DNA from: Frigoribacterium sp. PhB24
GTDB taxonomy: Bacteria; Actinomycetota; Actinomycetes; Actinomycetales; Microbacteriaceae
Assembly (NCBI RefSeq): GCF_003755185.1
Contig: NZ_RKIC01000009.1
Coordinates: 1-64,000, forward strand
Reading direction: 5' to 3'
DNA length: 64,000 nt
Below are positions 1-8,876 of this stretch, one piece after another. A program made the position numbers and the translations under genes. The stretch's first letter is position 1, and every line of letters starts with the position of its first letter. The notes below the pieces were generated by a model that saw nothing but the letters and a program-made list of their open reading frames with translations, did not search any database and had not been told where the DNA came from.

Positions 1-88
1 GTCACATTCCGAACCCGGAAGCTAAGACTCTCAGCGCCGATGGTACTGCAAGGGGGACCTTGTGGGAGAGTAGGACACCGCCGGACTC
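1..88 (+). rRNA. rrf: 5S ribosomal RNA, 3' part
   Basis: The first bases carry the conserved 3' two-thirds of bacterial 5S rRNA: the CGAACCCGGAAGCTAAG loop-B/helix-III block, the GATGGTACTGCA segment and the GGGAGAGTAGG helix, ending near CGCCGGAC. The 5' end lies before the window. It is followed within 40 bp by a strong terminator, so it is the last gene of an rRNA operon reading into the window. The exact 3' end is uncertain by a few bases. Confidence 0.93.
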
Positions 89-121
89 CTTTTAGTGCGA
101 GAGCACGTGCAACACCAGAAG

Positions 122-147
122 AGCCGCCCCAGTTGGGGCGGCTTTTC
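122..147 (+). terminator. rRNA operon terminator
   Basis: A perfect GC stem (AGCCGCCCC / GGGGCGGCT) with a 4-base loop is followed by TTTT. It sits about 35 bp after the 5S rRNA and is a classic intrinsic terminator for the rRNA operon. Confidence 0.9.
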
Positions 148-178
148 TGCGTTACGGGACGATTCTCGAGTGGCCGAA

Positions 179-189
179 CCGCGCCTCCT
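179..189 (-). repeat. Dispersed 11-mer AGGAGGCGCGG (family entry, 36 exact copies)
   Basis: First of 36 exact copies found by reading both strands. Copies reading CCGCGCCTCCT on + start at 179, 3377, 11695, 14482, 16053, 20900, 22323, 26212, 28383, 29730, 38192, 44193, 48611, 48910, 50702, 54624, 54642, 57405. Copies reading AGGAGGCGCGG on + start at 2780, 13312, 24027, 27392, 28355, 29443, 30176, 30429, 38644, 39370, 42868, 48208, 48774, 51735, 52749, 53652, 62064, 63245. Flanks extend the consensus to SAGGAGGCGCGGGTC (S = C or G). Single-mismatch versions exist (for example near 15891, 52471, 56122, 59618). Copies occur between genes and inside coding tails and linkers. The function is unknown. 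Confidence 0.9.
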
Positions 190-264
190 GCGCCGGTTGC
201 CACTTTGGTAGAGTCGTGCCTTCACAACTCGACAGCTGGCAGAGAACAACAGAGGAGCACTTCG

Positions 265-1665
265 GTGACTGATCGCGACGACGACGACCGTAAGGACGGC
301 CCGCGCCGCCCCTCCTCGGGCTCTGGCAGCGGAGGCTCGAACCGCGGGGGCGGCAGCGGCCGTCCGTCGTTCGGGGATCGCAATCGTGGTTCGGGGGATC
401 GTCCTGCTGGTGGGCGTCCGCCCCGCAGCGACCGGCCAGCTGACGGGCGACCTTCTCCGGGGCGTCCTGCTGGCGGTCGACCGTCGAGCGATCGTCCGAA
501 CCGTGGGGATCGACCGTCATCAGGTGACCGTCCGCAGCGGGGGGACCGTCCATCGTACGGTGACCGTCCGCAGCGCGGGGAGCGGCCCTCGTACGGTGAC
601 CGTCCTCAGCGTGCTGGTCGCCCGGGTGGCGACGATCGTCGTGGGGCAGGGCCGCGAGCCGGATCGACCGGACGTGGTGATCGTCGTGATGCATGGAAGC
701 CTCGCGAGACTCCTGAAGACCGTGATCCGTTCGGCATCAAGTCGGTTCGTCCGGCTCAGGAGGTCGCGCACGTGCCCGACGACGTCGAGCCTCGTGATCT
801 CGACAAGGTCGCCCGCGGCGAGTTGAAGACGCTCAGCAAAGAGAACGCGGACTGGGTCGCCAAGCACCTCGTCATGGCCGGTCGACTGATCGACGAGGAC
901 CCTGAAGAGGCCCACAAGCACGCACTGTCTGCCGGCCGTCGTGCCGGCCGCATCTCGGTCGTGCGCGAGACGATCGCCATCACCGCCTACCAGGTGGGGG
1001 ACTACGCCCTCACGCTGCGCGAACTTCGGACCTATCGCCGTATCTCGGGCCGTGACGACCAACTGCCCCTGATGGTCGACAGCGAACGTGGCCTCGGTCG
1101 CCCCGAGCGGGCGCTCGAGCTCGGGCGGTCCGTCGACGTGTCGACCCTCGACGTGCCAGTGCGCGTCTCGTTGGCGATCGCCATGTCGGGTGCGCGTCTC
1201 GACCTCGGACAGCCCCAGGCCGCGCTCGGCGAGCTCGAGATCCCCCAGCTCGACCGGACGAAGGCGTTCAGCTACAGCCCGGCTCTCTTCGCGGCCTACG
1301 GGACGGTCCTCGAGGATCTCGGCCGCCCCGACGAGGGGGAGAAGTGGCTCGAACTCGCCGACCGGGCCGAGGACGCCCTCGCGGCCCTGGAGAACGGTGG
1401 CGCCGACGGGGAGACCGTCGAGATCGTCGAGGAGGACATCGACTTCGTCGATGAGCGCCCTGTCGACCTCGACGAGACCATCGAGCCGGACGCGCGGCCG
1501 GTCGAGTCCGACGACACGGTTCCGCACGCCGGGGCCGACGACCTGGCCGACCACGGGGACGCCGCCGACCGAGAGCACGACGACGAGGACAGCCACGACG
1601 ATGAGACTGCCGATCCCGAGACGACCCCGCCGGGCACGGACGACGTCGACGACCAGCGTGCCTGA
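265..1665 (+). CDS. TPR-like protein with RG-rich disordered N-terminus
   Basis: This 466-residue protein has three parts. Residues about 1-155 are low-complexity Arg/Gly/Pro/Asp sequence with tandem GDRPQRG / GDRPSYG units. Residues about 180-370 form a helical tetratricopeptide-like core, with ARG-rich repeat helices such as the stretch ending in GRRAGRISVVRETIAITAYQ. Residues about 385-466 are a very acidic Asp/Glu tail. The GTG start at 265 is chosen because GAGGAG lies 8 bases upstream; the open frame runs back into the 5S gene but has no better start. A protein of this plan precedes the HAD phosphatase and tlyA in related actinobacteria. No enzymatic motif is visible, and a scaffold or RNA-binding role is only inference. 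The next gene overlaps its stop. Confidence 0.8.
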   Translation: MTDRDDDDRKDGPRRPSSGSGSGGSNRGGGSGRPSFGDRNRGSGDRPAGGRPPRSDRPADGRPSPGRPAGGRPSSDRPNRGDRPSSGDRPQRGDRPSYGDRPQRGERPSYGDRPQRAGRPGGDDRRGAGPRAGSTGRGDRRDAWKPRETPEDRDPFGIKSVRPAQEVAHVPDDVEPRDLDKVARGELKTLSKENADWVAKHLVMAGRLIDEDPEEAHKHALSAGRRAGRISVVRETIAITAYQVGDYALTLRELRTYRRISGRDDQLPLMVDSERGLGRPERALELGRSVDVSTLDVPVRVSLAIAMSGARLDLGQPQAALGELEIPQLDRTKAFSYSPALFAAYGTVLEDLGRPDEGEKWLELADRAEDALAALENGGADGETVEIVEEDIDFVDERPVDLDETIEPDARPVESDDTVPHAGADDLADHGDAADREHDDEDSHDDETADPETTPPGTDDVDDQRA

Positions 1666-2662
1666 CGCCCGTACGCCGCTGGACGGCGTCGACACCGTCC
1701 TCGCCGATCTCGACGGCGTCGTGTACCGGGGCCGTCACGCGATCGACCACGCGGTCGAGAGCTTGACGGACGTCGCCCGTACCCGTCGTGTCGGGTACAT
1801 CACGAACAACGCGTCCCGGACGGCCGAGACCGTGGCCGGTCAGCTGGCCGGCTACGGTCTCGAGGCGGCGGCGGACGACGTGGTGACGTCCCCGCAGGCC
1901 GCGGTGCGCCTCCTCGTCGACGCTGTCCCGGCGGGCTCGACCGTCCTGGTCGTCGGCGGCGAGGGGTTGACGTCGGTGCTCGAGGCCGAGGGATTCGTCG
2001 TGACCCGTTCGGCCGACGACGCGCCTGCCGCGGTGGTCCAGGGCTTCAGCCCCGACGTCGGGTGGGCGCAGCTCGCCGAGGCGTCCTTCGCCTTGCACAC
2101 GGGCATCCCGTGGATCGCCACGAACACGGACTGGACGATCCCGCAGGAACGTGGCGTCGCGCCCGGAAACGGCACCCTGGTCTCGGCCGTGCACACGGCG
2201 GTCGGGCGACTGCCCGTGACCGCCGGCAAACCCGAGACCCCGATCTTCACGGCCGCCGTCGAGCGATTCGGAGCGACGAAGGCCGCCTTCATCGGCGACC
2301 GGCTCGACACCGACATCGTCGGCGCGAACGCCGCCGGGCTCGTGTCGATCCTGGTGCTGACCGGCATCGACGGCGCGAAGCAGGTCCTCGCCGCGGACGC
2401 GAAGTCCCGACCGGACTTCATCGTCGGTGACCTCCGGGAGCTCGACCAGCCGTATCCCGAGACCGTCGAACACGACGAGGAGGACGTGCACGTCGTCACC
2501 GTCCGCGAGGCCAGCGTCGCGGTCCGCGGACACGTCGTGCGCGTGCTGTCGGACGGGAACGACCCCGTCGATCTGCTCCGAGCCGGCGCGAAGGCCGTGT
2601 GGGGCACCAACAAGGCGATCTACGGGCTCGACGTCGATCCGAAGCTGCACGCCGACGGCTGA
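1658..2662 (+). CDS. HAD-superfamily IIA phosphatase (NagD/PGP-like)
   Basis: The 334-residue protein shows all HAD motifs. The nucleophile motif DLDGVVY has Asp17 and Asp19. Motif II is TNNAS near residue 46-50, the motif III lysine lies in the TAGKPE segment, and motif IV is GDRLDTDI. The cap insertion between motifs II and III is the C2 type of NagD, pNPPase and phosphoglycolate phosphatases, so it is a small-molecule phosphate hydrolase of unknown substrate. A C-terminal stretch of about 75 residues beyond motif IV is unusual for the family and may be a separate small domain. The GTG start overlaps the stop of the TPR gene (GTGCCTGA), implying translational coupling. Confidence 0.88.
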   Translation: MPDARTPLDGVDTVLADLDGVVYRGRHAIDHAVESLTDVARTRRVGYITNNASRTAETVAGQLAGYGLEAAADDVVTSPQAAVRLLVDAVPAGSTVLVVGGEGLTSVLEAEGFVVTRSADDAPAAVVQGFSPDVGWAQLAEASFALHTGIPWIATNTDWTIPQERGVAPGNGTLVSAVHTAVGRLPVTAGKPETPIFTAAVERFGATKAAFIGDRLDTDIVGANAAGLVSILVLTGIDGAKQVLAADAKSRPDFIVGDLRELDQPYPETVEHDEEDVHVVTVREASVAVRGHVVRVLSDGNDPVDLLRAGAKAVWGTNKAIYGLDVDPKLHADG

Positions 2663-2693
2663 CGGCCTCGTCTCGACCGTCAGGGGTGGCGGC

Positions 2694-2699
2694 TAGTCT
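2694..2699 (+). promoter_or_regulatory. -10 element before the 72-aa ORF
   Basis: TAGTCT lies 10 bases before the ATG at 2710. No Shine-Dalgarno sequence fits between them, so a leaderless or near-leaderless transcript is likely. No clear -35 is seen. Confidence 0.45.
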
Positions 2700-2709
2700 G
2701 GACGGCACC

Positions 2710-2928
2710 ATGAGCGACCATCCCGACGCCGACCACCGCGGCGACACCGACCTCGACGTCGTCGGTCCGGACGACCCTCAGGAGGCGCGGCCCCCGTTCG
2801 CCGCGGGGTTGGACGAGATCGAGTCCTTGCCGTTGGCCTCGCGGGCCGAGGCGTTCGGCGAGATCCACGACGAACTCCGTGCGGTGCTCGAGGGCACGGC
2901 AGGCGACGGCGGACAGGCCGGCCGATGA
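2710..2928 (+). CDS. Small conserved acidic protein between HAD gene and tlyA
   Basis: A 72-residue acidic protein. The middle and C-terminal part (AAGLDEIESLPLASRAEAFGEIHDELR, quoted here only as landmarks LDEIESLPL and FGEIHDELR) is the recognisable piece of a short protein that commonly sits before tlyA in actinobacteria. The ATG at 2710 is the only good start, and its stop overlaps the tlyA ATG by four bases. A copy of the dispersed motif (2780-2790) is in frame in the variable N-terminal tail and encodes QEARP. The function is unknown. Confidence 0.7.
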   Translation: MSDHPDADHRGDTDLDVVGPDDPQEARPPFAAGLDEIESLPLASRAEAFGEIHDELRAVLEGTAGDGGQAGR

Positions 2929-3740
2929 CGACCGCCGAGGCCGCGGGCGAGCGCCTCGACTCTGTCCTGGCCCGCCGAGGGCTCGCCCGGTCGCGGACGC
3001 ACGCCGCCCGGTTGTTGTCCGACGGCCTGGTCACGGTCAACGGCGTCGGGGTCGTCAAGGCCTCCGCTCGGGTGGCCGAGACGGACGACGTCGCCGTCGC
3101 CGGGCTCGACCACTACGTCAGTCGAGCGGCTCACAAGCTCCTGGGCGCGCTCGACGCCTTCGCGGTCGACCCGACGGGTCGCACGGCCCTCGACGTCGGC
3201 GCGTCCACGGGAGGATTCACGCAGGTCCTCCTCGAGCGGGGGGCCGACCACGTCGTCGCCCTCGACGTCGGCCACGGTCAGTTGGCCAACCCCGTGCGCT
3301 TCGACCCTCGGGTCACGATCGTCGAGGGCGAGAACGCGAGGTACCTGACGGCCGAGCGGTTCGCCGAGTTGACGACCCGCGCCTCCTCGGTCTCGCTCGT
3401 CGTCGCCGACGTGTCGTTCATCTCGCTGACCATGGTGTTGCCTGCCCTCGTGGCGAGCGTAGGTGTGGACAACGACTTCGTGCTGCTGATCAAGCCGCAG
3501 TTCGAGGTGGGCCGACAAGGCGTCCGTGAGGGGCTCGTGCTCGACCCCGTGTTGCGGAACGAGGCCGTCACCGGCGTGCTGTGGGCTGCCCACGACCTGG
3601 GGCTCGGCACGGCCGGGCTCATCTCGTCCCCGATCGTCGGCGGTTCGGGCAACCGTGAGTACTGTGTGCACTTCTCGGCCTCCGCAGGGTCGAATCCGAC
3701 AGAATGGCTCAGCACGGCCGACAGCTTGACGAGAGGGTGA
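2925..3740 (+). CDS. tlyA: TlyA-family rRNA 2'-O-methyltransferase / hemolysin A homolog
   Basis: The 271-residue protein has an N-terminal S4 RNA-binding domain (about residues 8-65, LDSVLARRGLARSRTHAARLL) and an FtsJ/RrmJ-type methyltransferase. The SAM-binding motif DVGASTGGFTQ is near residue 88-98, and VVADVSFISL and LLIKPQFEVG follow. In mycobacteria TlyA 2'-O-methylates 16S C1409 and 23S C1920 and confers capreomycin sensitivity; that specificity is assumed here from family and context. ATGA overlap with the upstream small gene indicates coupling. A dispersed-motif copy at 3377 lies inside the domain, encoding TTRASS in a surface segment. Confidence 0.93.
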   Translation: MTTAEAAGERLDSVLARRGLARSRTHAARLLSDGLVTVNGVGVVKASARVAETDDVAVAGLDHYVSRAAHKLLGALDAFAVDPTGRTALDVGASTGGFTQVLLERGADHVVALDVGHGQLANPVRFDPRVTIVEGENARYLTAERFAELTTRASSVSLVVADVSFISLTMVLPALVASVGVDNDFVLLIKPQFEVGRQGVREGLVLDPVLRNEAVTGVLWAAHDLGLGTAGLISSPIVGGSGNREYCVHFSASAGSNPTEWLSTADSLTRG

Positions 3741-4729
3741 ACGACATCTCTTCGACACGACACATCCTGGTCGTCTCGCACACGGGGCGCCCCGACTCGA
3801 TCGACGCCGCCCTCGAGGTCTGCGGGCTGCTGGGCGATGCCGGCGTGGTGCCGGTGCTGCCCCGCGACGAGTGGGACGACATCCGTCGGGCACAGCCCAC
3901 GGCCGCCATCGACGACGTCGAGATCCTGTTCGACGGCGTGGCCTGCGACGACCTCGAGTGCGTCATCGTGCTCGGCGGTGACGGCACGATCCTGCGCGCC
4001 GCCGAACTGATCCGCGGCACCCGGGCACCCATCGTCGGCGTCAACCTCGGTCACGTGGGGTTCCTGGCCGAGAGCGAACGCGACGAGATGGCCGACACCG
4101 TCGCCCGCGTGCTCGCGGCCGACTACGAGGTCGAAGAGCGTTTCGCGCTCGACGTCAAGGTCACCAACGGTGACGAGGTCGTCTACGAGACCTGGGCCAT
4201 GAACGAGGCGACGGTCGAGAAGGCCTCGCGCGAACGCATGCTCGAGGTCGTCATCGAGGTCGACGGTCGACCGCTGTCGTCGTTCGGCTGTGACGGCGTC
4301 GTCATGTCGACGCCGACCGGCTCGACGGCCTACTCGTTCTCGGCCGGCGGTCCTGTCGTGTGGCCCGCCGTGCAGGCCCTCCTGCTCGTGCCGCTCAGCG
4401 CCCACGCCCTCTTCGCCCGCCCGCTCGTCGTCGGGCCCGACTCGGTGCTCGCCGTCGAGGTGCTGAGCCGCACGGACGCGCGCGGCATCCTGTGGTGCGA
4501 CGGTCGCCGCGAGCACGACCTCCCCCCGGGGGCTCGGGTCGAGTGCAGCCGCTCCGACCAGCCGGTGCGGCTCGCCCGCCTGCGGACGGGCCCGTTCACC
4601 GATCGTCTCGTGGCCAAGTTCCAGCTGCCCGTCACCGGCTGGCGCGGTCCCGCACATGTCGAGGACGTCCTCGCCGAGTCGACGACCCCGTCGTCAACGG
4701 CCGTCGAGGCACCCGAGGGAGAGCGATGA
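3737..4729 (+). CDS. nadK: NAD kinase
   Basis: The enzyme phosphorylates NAD to NADP. The 330-residue frame has the diagnostic GGDGT motif (residues about 80-84), a conserved NEAT segment (MNEATVEKAS) and the glycine-rich TPTGSTAYSFSAGGP motif. The GTG at 3737 overlaps the tlyA stop (GTGA). An in-frame ATG at 3704 would add 11 residues but has no ribosome binding site, so 3737 is preferred with some doubt. The tlyA-nadK-recN order is standard in Gram-positive bacteria. Confidence 0.93.
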   Translation: MNDISSTRHILVVSHTGRPDSIDAALEVCGLLGDAGVVPVLPRDEWDDIRRAQPTAAIDDVEILFDGVACDDLECVIVLGGDGTILRAAELIRGTRAPIVGVNLGHVGFLAESERDEMADTVARVLAADYEVEERFALDVKVTNGDEVVYETWAMNEATVEKASRERMLEVVIEVDGRPLSSFGCDGVVMSTPTGSTAYSFSAGGPVVWPAVQALLLVPLSAHALFARPLVVGPDSVLAVEVLSRTDARGILWCDGRREHDLPPGARVECSRSDQPVRLARLRTGPFTDRLVAKFQLPVTGWRGPAHVEDVLAESTTPSSTAVEAPEGER

Positions 4730-6447
4730 TCGAAGAGATCTCGATCCGCGACCTCGGCGTGATCGGTCGTGCCACGCTGCCGCTCGGCCCCGGTTTCACG
4801 GCGGTCACGGGTGAGACCGGCGCGGGCAAGACCATGGTCGTCTCGGCGCTCGGACTGCTGCTCGGCCAGCGTGCCGAGAGCGGTGTCGTCCGGTCGGGCA
4901 GCCCCCAGGCCGTGGTCGACGGTCGCTGGTTGGTCCCGGTCGAGGGGGCCATCGTCGAGCGCGTCCGTGACGCGGGCGGCGACGTCGACGACGGTGAGCT
5001 CTTCCTCAGCCGTGTCGTCTCGGCCGAGGGACGCAGCCGCGCGGTCGTCGGGGGTCGCACGGCTCCCATCGGTGTGCTCGGCGACCTCGCCGACCATCTC
5101 GTGGTGGTGCACGGCCAGTCCGAGCAGATCCGACTCAAGTCGGCCGCGGCCCAGCGCGCCGCCGTCGACGCGCACGGCGGGGCCGCCCTGGCCGAGGCCG
5201 CCACGCACTACCGCGGCGCCTACGACGCCTGGCTGGCCGCCCGTGCCGAACTGGACGAGATCACCCGCGACCGTGATGCCCGGCGCGACGAGGCCGCGAC
5301 CCTGCGGGCGGCGATCGACGAGATCGAGGGCCTCGCTCCCGTGGCGGGCGAACTCGACGAACTCGACGCCACGGCCGAGCGACTGAGCAACGCCGAAGAC
5401 CTCCGGCTGGCCGCCGGTCTCGCCCACGAGGTGCTCTCGACCGACGCGGTCGACGGCACGCGCGACGTCGTGTCCCTCGTCGAAGAGGCGCGCCGGCAGA
5501 TCGAACGCGTCGCGCCGCACGACCCCGCGCTCGAGCCGATCGCCGATCTGCTGGCCGAGGTCAGCGTGCAGGTCGGCGAGTCCGCCTCTCGCCTGTCGAG
5601 CTATCTCGGCACCCTCGACGCCGACGTCGCCGTCGAGCTCGAGTCGGTGCAGACCCGTCGGGCCGACCTGGCCGGGCTCGTCCGCAAGCACGGCCCCACC
5701 CTCGACGACGTCATCCGGCTGCTCGACGACGGCAGCCGGCGCCTGGTCGAGCTCGACGGAGACGACGACCGGCTCGCGCACCTCGACGACGAGGTGGCCG
5801 AGCTGCGGGCCGAGGCCGAGCGGCGGGCAGGCGTCCTCGGCGAGCTGCGCCGCGCCTCCGGGGCCGACCTCTCGACGCGGGTCAGCGCCGAGTTGAGCGC
5901 CCTGGCCATGACCGGCGCCGAGGTCGTCGTCGAGGTCACGCCCCGCGACGAACTCGGGACGAGCGGCGGCGACGTCGTGTCGCTGCTGCTGCGGCCGCAT
6001 CCCGGCAGCGAACCCCGGCCGCTCGGCAAGGGAGCGTCCGGCGGCGAGCTGTCCCGGGTCATGCTGGCGCTCGAGGTCGTCATGGCCGGGTCGAGCGACG
6101 TGCCCACGTTCGTGTTCGACGAGGTCGACGCCGGCGTCGGCGGATCGGCCGCGATCGAGATCGGTCGTCGACTCGCGGCGCTCGCCGAACGAGCCCAGGT
6201 CATCGTCGTGACGCACCTCGCCCAGGTCGCGGCCTTCGCCACCAACCATCTGCGCGTCGTGAAGGACGCCTCGGGCGAGGTCACGGCGAGCAGCGTCCAC
6301 CAGCTCGAGGGCGACGAGCGCGTCGCCGAGATGGCCCGTCTGCTCTCGGGGCTGCCCGACAGCTCGAGCGGTCTCGAACACGCGCGCGAGCTGCTCGAGC
6401 TCGCCTCGTCGGCTCGCCGACCGGCCACGGCCGACACACGTTCGTAA
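4726..6447 (+). CDS. recN: DNA repair protein RecN
   Basis: An SMC-like ATPase of 573 residues, the usual RecN length, acting in double-strand-break repair. Walker A is GETGAGKT at residues 29-36. The ABC signature is GASGGELSRVMLALE, and Walker B is TFVFDEVDAGVGG, followed by VIVVTHLAQVAAF. The central region is a predicted coiled coil rich in Glu/Ala/Arg. The ATG overlaps the nadK stop (ATGA) and is preceded by a strong GAGGGAGAG ribosome binding site, so it is co-transcribed with nadK. Confidence 0.95.
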   Translation: MIEEISIRDLGVIGRATLPLGPGFTAVTGETGAGKTMVVSALGLLLGQRAESGVVRSGSPQAVVDGRWLVPVEGAIVERVRDAGGDVDDGELFLSRVVSAEGRSRAVVGGRTAPIGVLGDLADHLVVVHGQSEQIRLKSAAAQRAAVDAHGGAALAEAATHYRGAYDAWLAARAELDEITRDRDARRDEAATLRAAIDEIEGLAPVAGELDELDATAERLSNAEDLRLAAGLAHEVLSTDAVDGTRDVVSLVEEARRQIERVAPHDPALEPIADLLAEVSVQVGESASRLSSYLGTLDADVAVELESVQTRRADLAGLVRKHGPTLDDVIRLLDDGSRRLVELDGDDDRLAHLDDEVAELRAEAERRAGVLGELRRASGADLSTRVSAELSALAMTGAEVVVEVTPRDELGTSGGDVVSLLLRPHPGSEPRPLGKGASGGELSRVMLALEVVMAGSSDVPTFVFDEVDAGVGGSAAIEIGRRLAALAERAQVIVVTHLAQVAAFATNHLRVVKDASGEVTASSVHQLEGDERVAEMARLLSGLPDSSSGLEHARELLELASSARRPATADTRS

Positions 6448-6481
6448 CAGGCGTGGTCTGTCGCGACGGCTCAGTGTGACA

Positions 6482-6487
6482 TAGGAT
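6482..6487 (+). promoter_or_regulatory. -10 element of pyrG
   Basis: TAGGAT lies 8 bases before the GTG at 6496, with no ribosome binding site between. This suggests that pyrG starts its own leaderless transcript although recN ends only 48 bp upstream. Confidence 0.5.
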
Positions 6488-6495
6488 GGAATCCC

Positions 6496-8217
6496 GTGGT
6501 GAACGTTGAGAACTCGGGTCCAGATGCCAGCACGACGAAGCACATCTTCGTCACCGGAGGCGTCGTCTCCTCCCTCGGAAAAGGCCTGACGGCCGCCAGT
6601 CTGGGCAATCTGCTCACGGCTCGCGGGCTGCGGGTCGTCATGCAGAAGCTCGATCCGTACCTGAACGTCGATCCGGGCACGATGAACCCGTTCCAGCACG
6701 GCGAGGTCTTCGTCACCGACGACGGTGCCGAGACCGACCTCGACATCGGGCACTACGAGCGGTTCCTCGACATCGACCTCGGTCAGTCGGCGAACGTCAC
6801 GACCGGTCAGATCTACTCGACCGTCATCGCCAAAGAGCGTCGCGGCGAGTACCTCGGCGACACCGTGCAGGTCATCCCGCACATCACCGACGAGATCAAG
6901 CGGCGCATGCGCCAGCAGGCCGACGACGACCCGAAGCCCGACGTCATCATCACCGAGGTCGGCGGCACGGTCGGCGACATCGAGAGCCAGCCGTTCATCG
7001 AGGCCGCTCGGCAGGTGCGCCACGAGCTCGGTCGCAAGAACGTGTTCTTCGTCCACGTGTCGCTCGTGCCCTACATGGGCGCCTCGGGCGAGCAGAAGAC
7101 CAAGCCGACGCAGCACAGCGTCGCCGCCCTGCGCTCGATCGGCATCCAGCCCGACGCGCTCGTGCTGCGCAGCGACCGACCGGTCAGCGAGAGCAACAAG
7201 AAGAAGATCGCCCTGATGTGCGACGTCGACGAGGACGCCGTCGTCAACGCGAAGGACGTCGCCAGCATCTACGACATCCCGGCGATGCTGAACGACCAGG
7301 GGCTCGACGCCTACATCATCGACCACCTCGGTCTCGGCGAGAAGGCCGGCGAGGTCGACTGGTCGGGGTGGCAGCCCGTGCTGACCGCCGTGCACGAGCC
7401 CAAGCACGAGGTCACGATCGGCCTGGTCGGCAAGTACATCGACCTGCCCGACGCGTACCTCTCGGTCACCGAGGCGCTCAAGGCAGGCGGATTCGCGCAC
7501 CAGACCAAGGTGTCCCTGACCTGGATCCCGTCCGACGACTGCGAGACCCCCGAAGGTGCCGCGAAGGCGCTGCGCGGAGTCGACGGCATCTGCGTGCCCG
7601 GCGGCTTCGGCATCCGCGGCATCGAGGGCAAGCTCGGCGCCCTCCGCTACGCCCGCGAGAACGGCCTGCCGGCGCTCGGCCTCTGCCTGGGGCTGCAGTG
7701 CATGGTCATCGAGTACGCGCGCAACGAGGCCGGCCTGACCGGCGCCTCCTCGTCCGAGTTCGACCCCGACACCGAGTACGCGGTCGTCGCGACGATGGCC
7801 GAGCAGGTCGACATCATCGCCGACGGCGACCTGGGTGGCACGATGCGCCTCGGCCTCTACCCGGCCGCCCTCACTCCGGGCTCGCTCGCCGCCGACCTGT
7901 ACGGCTCCGAGCTGGTGTCCGAGCGTCACCGCCACCGCTACGAGGTCTCGAACCAGTACCGTCAGCAGATCGCCGACGCGGGCCTGCGCTTCTCGGGCAC
8001 CTCGCCCGACGGCACGCTCGTCGAGTACGTCGAGCTCGACCGTGCGGTGCACCCGTTCTACATCGGCACGCAGGCCCACCCCGAGCTGCGGTCGCGTCCG
8101 AACGACGCTCACCCACTCTTCGCCGGACTCGTCGCCGCGTCCCTCGAGCGTCACGACGCGAGCAAGCTGTTCGCCGACGAGGCCGACGAGGCCGACGGCG
8201 CCGAGGTCGTCGCGTGA
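6496..8217 (+). CDS. pyrG: CTP synthase
   Basis: Makes CTP from UTP, glutamine and ATP. The 573-residue protein starts with the amidoligase domain ([20 protein letters not shown]-loop; [11 protein letters not shown]). It ends with a class I glutamine amidotransferase domain carrying the nucleophile motif GLCLGLQC, the GGFGIRG oxyanion segment and the catalytic His in HPELRSRP. The first two codons are both GTG; 6496 is used, and 6499 is equally possible. The long antisense open frame across this region is a GC-bias shadow. Confidence 0.97.
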   Translation: MVNVENSGPDASTTKHIFVTGGVVSSLGKGLTAASLGNLLTARGLRVVMQKLDPYLNVDPGTMNPFQHGEVFVTDDGAETDLDIGHYERFLDIDLGQSANVTTGQIYSTVIAKERRGEYLGDTVQVIPHITDEIKRRMRQQADDDPKPDVIITEVGGTVGDIESQPFIEAARQVRHELGRKNVFFVHVSLVPYMGASGEQKTKPTQHSVAALRSIGIQPDALVLRSDRPVSESNKKKIALMCDVDEDAVVNAKDVASIYDIPAMLNDQGLDAYIIDHLGLGEKAGEVDWSGWQPVLTAVHEPKHEVTIGLVGKYIDLPDAYLSVTEALKAGGFAHQTKVSLTWIPSDDCETPEGAAKALRGVDGICVPGGFGIRGIEGKLGALRYARENGLPALGLCLGLQCMVIEYARNEAGLTGASSSEFDPDTEYAVVATMAEQVDIIADGDLGGTMRLGLYPAALTPGSLAADLYGSELVSERHRHRYEVSNQYRQQIADAGLRFSGTSPDGTLVEYVELDRAVHPFYIGTQAHPELRSRPNDAHPLFAGLVAASLERHDASKLFADEADEADGAEVVA

Positions 8218-8828
8218 CCGACGCCGCAGGCGCGAGCGCGACGGACGCCGGGGCGGGCGCAGCTGCCGGCAGCGGCCCGCTCGCCGACGAGCCGGCGTCG
8301 CCGACGGTCACGAAGTCCGAAGTGGTCTTCGAAGGCGCGGTCTGGAACGTCAAGCGCGACACCGTCGACTACAACGGTTCGCCGATGGTGCGCGAGTACG
8401 TCGCGCACACCGGGGCCGTGGCCGTGCTGGCCGTCGACGACGAGCAGCGGGTGCTCGTCATCAAGCAGTACCGGCACCCGATCCGCAGCCGCGACTGGGA
8501 GCTCCCCGCGGGCCTGCTCGACGCCGAGGGCGAGAGCGAGCTCGACGCCGCGAAGCGCGAGCTCGCCGAAGAGGCCGACCTGCAGGCGACGACCTGGGAC
8601 GAGCTCGTCTCGTTCCACACCACGCCCGGTGGCAACGACGAGATGGTCACGGTCTACCGCGCCACCGGTGTCAGCGCCACGGCGGGCGCGTTCGAGCGCA
8701 GCGACGAAGAAGCCGACATCGAGAAGCGCTGGGTCTCGCTCGACGAGATCGTCGAGGGCGTCCTGGCCGGCCGCCTGCACAACTCGATCCTCAGCATCGC
8801 GGCTCTCGCCGCGGTCGCGTCCCGCTGA
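8214..8828 (+). CDS. NUDIX hydrolase, ADP-ribose pyrophosphatase type
   Basis: The 204-residue protein has an N-terminal Ala/Gly-rich tail of about 35 residues, then a NUDIX fold with the helix signature [10 protein letters not shown]. The [12 protein letters not shown] stretch before it matches ADP-ribose diphosphatases, but carries one extra residue in the G-x5-E spacing of the NUDIX box. Family members hydrolyse ADP-ribose to AMP and ribose-5-phosphate. The GTG start overlaps the pyrG stop (GTGA). The pyrG-nudix-xerD order is conserved in actinobacteria. Confidence 0.88.
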   Translation: MTDAAGASATDAGAGAAAGSGPLADEPASPTVTKSEVVFEGAVWNVKRDTVDYNGSPMVREYVAHTGAVAVLAVDDEQRVLVIKQYRHPIRSRDWELPAGLLDAEGESELDAAKRELAEEADLQATTWDELVSFHTTPGGNDEMVTVYRATGVSATAGAFERSDEEADIEKRWVSLDEIVEGVLAGRLHNSILSIAALAAVASR

Positions 8829-8864
8829 GACGCGCGCCCGCCCAGTGGGGTGGCGTCCTGGTCG

Positions 8865-8870
8865 TAGCCT
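8865..8870 (+). promoter_or_regulatory. -10 element of xerD
   Basis: TAGCCT ends 6 bases before the GTG at 8877 and no ribosome binding site is present, so the transcript is probably leaderless. Confidence 0.45.
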
Positions 8871-8876
8871 GACGTC

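Noticed and set aside
4330-8154. A 1274-residue open frame on the minus strand
   Set aside because: It runs antisense to nadK, recN and pyrG, is a third-codon GC-bias shadow with Arg/Gly/Asp-rich sequence, and has no domain. The long minus frames at 8151-11516, 12255-14294 and 16397-18172 are of the same kind.
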